This document shows, one piece after another, positions 13,405 through 15,073 of a stretch of DNA of 15,073 nucleotides. A program made the translations under genes and the position numbers. Within the stretch, counting starts at the first letter, position 1; each line of letters begins with the position of its first letter. The DNA comes from Nitrososphaerota archaeon (lineage in GTDB: Archaea; Thermoproteota; Nitrososphaeria; Nitrososphaerales; Gagatemarchaeaceae). The notes beneath the pieces are model-generated. The model did not search any database and was not told the DNA's origin. It worked only from the letters and a program-made list of their open reading frames with translations. The stretch covers positions 1-15,073 of the forward strand of contig VBPQ01000029.1 in the NCBI GenBank assembly GCA_005877185.1. The letters run 5' to 3'.

Positions 13405-14583
13405 CTACTTCGTAAGAGCAGTGGCAAGCCTATCAGCCGCTTCGCGAAGCGTCTGGTCCTTCTTCGAGAAGTGAAACCTGACGCTCTTCCTCCCCATTTC
13501 TGGATGAGCGTAGAAGCTTGACCCCGGTACGGATGCCACGCTCGCTTCTTCTACGAGATACCGTGCGAACTCGACGTCATCCTTCTTGCTTAGTGCGCTG
13601 AAATTCGCAAGGACGTAGTAGGCACCCTCCGGCTTCACGGGGTCGAACCCGACGTCCGTCAGGGATTTCACGATGAAATCGCGCCTCTTCTGGTAGTTCT
13701 TCGCGAGACTGACGTAGTACGACTGCGGTAGTTTCAACGCCTCGACGGCCGCCCTCTGCAGCGGAGTGGGCGCGCAGACCGTGGTGAAGTCGTGAACCTT
13801 CCTTATCGCGCTCGTGATATCCTTAGCGGCGATCGCGTAGCCCAGGCGCCAGCCCGTCACGCTGTACGTCTTCGAAAGACCCGATATCGTCACCGTCCTG
13901 TCGTGCATGTCTCCTATCGTCGCTATGCTGATATGCCTCCGCCCGTCGTAAACGATGTACTCGTAGATCTCGTCTGTGATGGCTAGAGCATCGTAGTCCG
14001 CGCAAAGGTCGGCGACGACCCGCAGCTCCTCTTCGGCGAAGACCTTCCCGGCCGGGTTGTTCGGCGTGTTCAGTATGATTGCTTTGGTGCGCGAGTTGAA
14101 AGACTTCTTGAGCTCTTCCTCGTTGAACCGAAAGTCGGGCGCCCGGAGTGCGACGTGGCGCGGCCTCGCCCCCGCGATTATCGTCGCTGGGACGTAGTTT
14201 TCGTAGAAGGGCTCGGGTATTATCACCTCCTCCCCGGGGTCCGTGACGGCTATGATGGAGCCCGTCATGGCCTCGGTCGAGCCGCAGGTTACTGTGATGT
14301 CTGTCTCCGGGTTCGCTTCGATCCCGTTGAAGCTCCTGGCTTTCTCCACGATGGCGTCGCGAAGTTCAACGGAGCCCCAAGTAATCTCGTACTGGTTCAT
14401 GTCCTCACGAATTGCCTTGATCGCAGCCGACTTGATTCTTGGAGGTGCCTCGAAGTCGGGCATTCCCTGAGCGAGGTTAATCGCCCCGTACTGTTTGGCG
14501 AGCCTGGTCATCTGCCGGATGACTGACTCCGTGAAATACTGGGCCTTCTTTGAGACTCGTGCCCGAACCGCTTTGGCTTGCAA
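13405..14583 (-). CDS. PLP-dependent class I/II aminotransferase
   Basis: The 392-aa protein follows the fold type I aspartate aminotransferase plan: INLAQGMPDF near the start, TCGSTEAM in the cofactor phosphate site (99-106), LNTPNNPAG with Asn176, ITDEIYEYI with Asp204 and Tyr207, the Schiff-base lysine Lys238 in GLSKTYSVTGWRLGY with Arg246, and the substrate carboxylate Arg369 in SVRFHF. The sequence style (ISGLSKTYSVTGWRLGY, QGMPDF) is that of the subgroup I-gamma/kynurenine-methionine-glutamine aminotransferase branch. Amino-donor specificity cannot be read reliably; aspartate, methionine or aromatic substrates are all possible. The start at TTG 14583 keeps the conserved helix SKKAQYFTESVIRQM; no better start exists. 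It diverges from the aldehyde dehydrogenase gene. Confidence 0.92.
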   Translation of the reverse strand: MQAKAVRARVSKKAQYFTESVIRQMTRLAKQYGAINLAQGMPDFEAPPRIKSAAIKAIREDMNQYEITWGSVELRDAIVEKARSFNGIEANPETDITVTCGSTEAMTGSIIAVTDPGEEVIIPEPFYENYVPATIIAGARPRHVALRAPDFRFNEEELKKSFNSRTKAIILNTPNNPAGKVFAEEELRVVADLCADYDALAITDEIYEYIVYDGRRHISIATIGDMHDRTVTISGLSKTYSVTGWRLGYAIAAKDITSAIRKVHDFTTVCAPTPLQRAAVEALKLPQSYYVSLAKNYQKRRDFIVKSLTDVGFDPVKPEGAYYVLANFSALSKKDDVEFARYLVEEASVASVPGSSFYAHPEMGRKSVRFHFSKKDQTLREAADRLATALTK

Positions 14584-14616
14584 CGGGAGCTGACCTGCCC
14601 CTCCGATTGAAGGCGA

Positions 14617-14629
14617 CGTAATTAAGTTA
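14617..14629 (-). promoter_or_regulatory. TATA-like element of the aminotransferase gene
   Basis: The minus strand reads TAACTTAATTACG, centred 40 bp before TTG 14583. That is longer than at the other genes here and would leave a leader of about 13 nt. Confidence 0.45.
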
Positions 14630-14679
14630 CGCCCGGGCGTCGCGGCTTCGAGGCCGCGAAGACTGAACGAACGACGCCC
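14630..14679. repeat. nested inverted repeats in the aminotransferase/aldehyde dehydrogenase divergent region
   Basis: Three overlapping symmetries are visible. A perfect 12-bp palindrome ACGCCCGGGCGT lies at 14630-14641. A 7-bp stem TCGCGGC/GCCGCGA (14640-14646 with 14653-14659) has a TTCGAG loop. GGGCGTCG (14635-14642) is complementary to CGACGCCC (14672-14679) and encloses that stem. The palindrome directly abuts the aminotransferase TATA element. It could be an operator, or a folded leader of the plus-strand gene. Confidence 0.45.
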
Positions 14680-14733
14680 AAAACGTGGAACGACTGGCGT
14701 CGATTCAAGAAAAGCGCCACGATACGGACAAAT

Positions 14734-15073
14734 ATGCTTTCCACGACGGATGAGGCATTGCCCAGCGCGTACTTCGAAACGGTGAATCCCGCGACGGGTG
14801 CGAAGATTGCGAAATACAGGCTGGCCTCGATTGACGAAGCGACGAAGAAGCTCAGACGAGCGAGGACGACCTACGAAAGGCTCTGGGGCAAGCTCTCGGT
14901 ACGGGAGCGCGCCGGCTACCTCCCGAAGCTAGCAACTTCTTTGCGTTCGAGAAAGCGCGAATACGCCGAGCTCATCACTACCGAGATGGGCAAGCCGATC
15001 TCCCAGTCCCTGGCGGAGGTCGAGAAGAGCGCCTGGACCGCCGAAGTCTACGCTGAAAACGCCGCCCGATGGC
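14734..15073 (+). CDS. aldehyde dehydrogenase, succinate-semialdehyde dehydrogenase type, 3' part beyond the window
   Basis: Translation from ATG 14734 gives 113 residues before the sequence ends. YFETVNPATGAKIAKYRLAS is the opening strand pair of the ALDH superfamily, IDEATKKLRRARTTYERLWG the first helix, VRERAGYLPKLATSLRSRK the second, and TEMGKPISQSLAEVEKSAW with YAENAARW the conserved segment leading to the cofactor domain. EMGKP-x-x-x-S-x-A-E-V-x-K is typical of NAD(P)-dependent succinate-semialdehyde and related dehydrogenases. Catalytic Cys and Glu lie outside the window, so substrate and cofactor cannot be judged. No strong TATA element is visible at 27 bp upstream. It diverges from the aminotransferase; together they could deaminate an amino acid and oxidise the resulting semialdehyde (speculative). 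Confidence 0.88.
   Translation, partial: MLSTTDEALPSAYFETVNPATGAKIAKYRLASIDEATKKLRRARTTYERLWGKLSVRERAGYLPKLATSLRSRKREYAELITTEMGKPISQSLAEVEKSAWTAEVYAENAARW

Overview
The window looks archaeal. Several genes have a TATA element of the form CTTAAA(T/A) centred about 27-35 bp upstream of their start, which implies leaderless or short-leader mRNAs. GTG and TTG starts are common and GC is fairly high. Gene content fits: archaeal-type pyrE and pyrF, an AsnRS-like protein without an anticodon-binding domain, and an F420-dependent NADP reductase-like protein. I cannot name the lineage from sequence alone; a Nitrososphaeria/TACK-type archaeon is a guess.

Layout. 1-292: the 3' end of a TfoX N-terminal-domain protein. 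324-1974: pyrimidine genes pyrF and pyrE on the minus strand, with a decayed plus-strand relic of the C-terminus of dihydroorotate dehydrogenase (pyrD) between them. 2000-3598: an AsnRS paralog/asparagine synthetase candidate and a cupin, both plus. 3595-4230: an F420-dependent NADP reductase-like protein, minus.

4351-6627 (minus) is the highlight: a three-gene cluster in the order Ku-like protein, compact ATP-dependent DNA ligase, minimal family X DNA polymerase. This reads as a self-contained non-homologous end-joining (NHEJ) operon. Its polymerase is PolX-type, as in eukaryotic NHEJ (Ku/Lig4/Pol lambda-mu), rather than the primase-type polymerase of bacterial LigD and Methanocella NHEJ. 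The polymerase has unusual active-site residues: the third carboxylate aligns with Asn, and Trp-Ala replaces the Tyr-Phe sugar gate.

6792-8840: a two-gene ABC-2 exporter (ATPase then permease), minus. 8947-9334: a VOC/glyoxalase-fold gene broken by one extra base. 9500-9676: a 58-aa leaderless gene with a clear promoter and a 3' hairpin. 9896-11695: a 14-TM MFS drug exporter preceded by a possible 45-aa ORF; the TATA box of this unit lies inside a 17-bp palindrome, a likely operator. 11872-13211 (plus): 3-methyladenine DNA glycosylase I, a 56-aa two-helix membrane protein, and a small SAM methyltransferase. 13405-14583 (minus): a class I/II aminotransferase. 14734-end (plus): the N-terminus of an aldehyde dehydrogenase of succinate-semialdehyde dehydrogenase type. 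I see no tRNA, rRNA, insertion sequence or CRISPR array.

DNA repair (NHEJ cluster, Tag) and export (ABC-2, MFS) are recurring themes. No gene-free stretch exceeds 300 bases.
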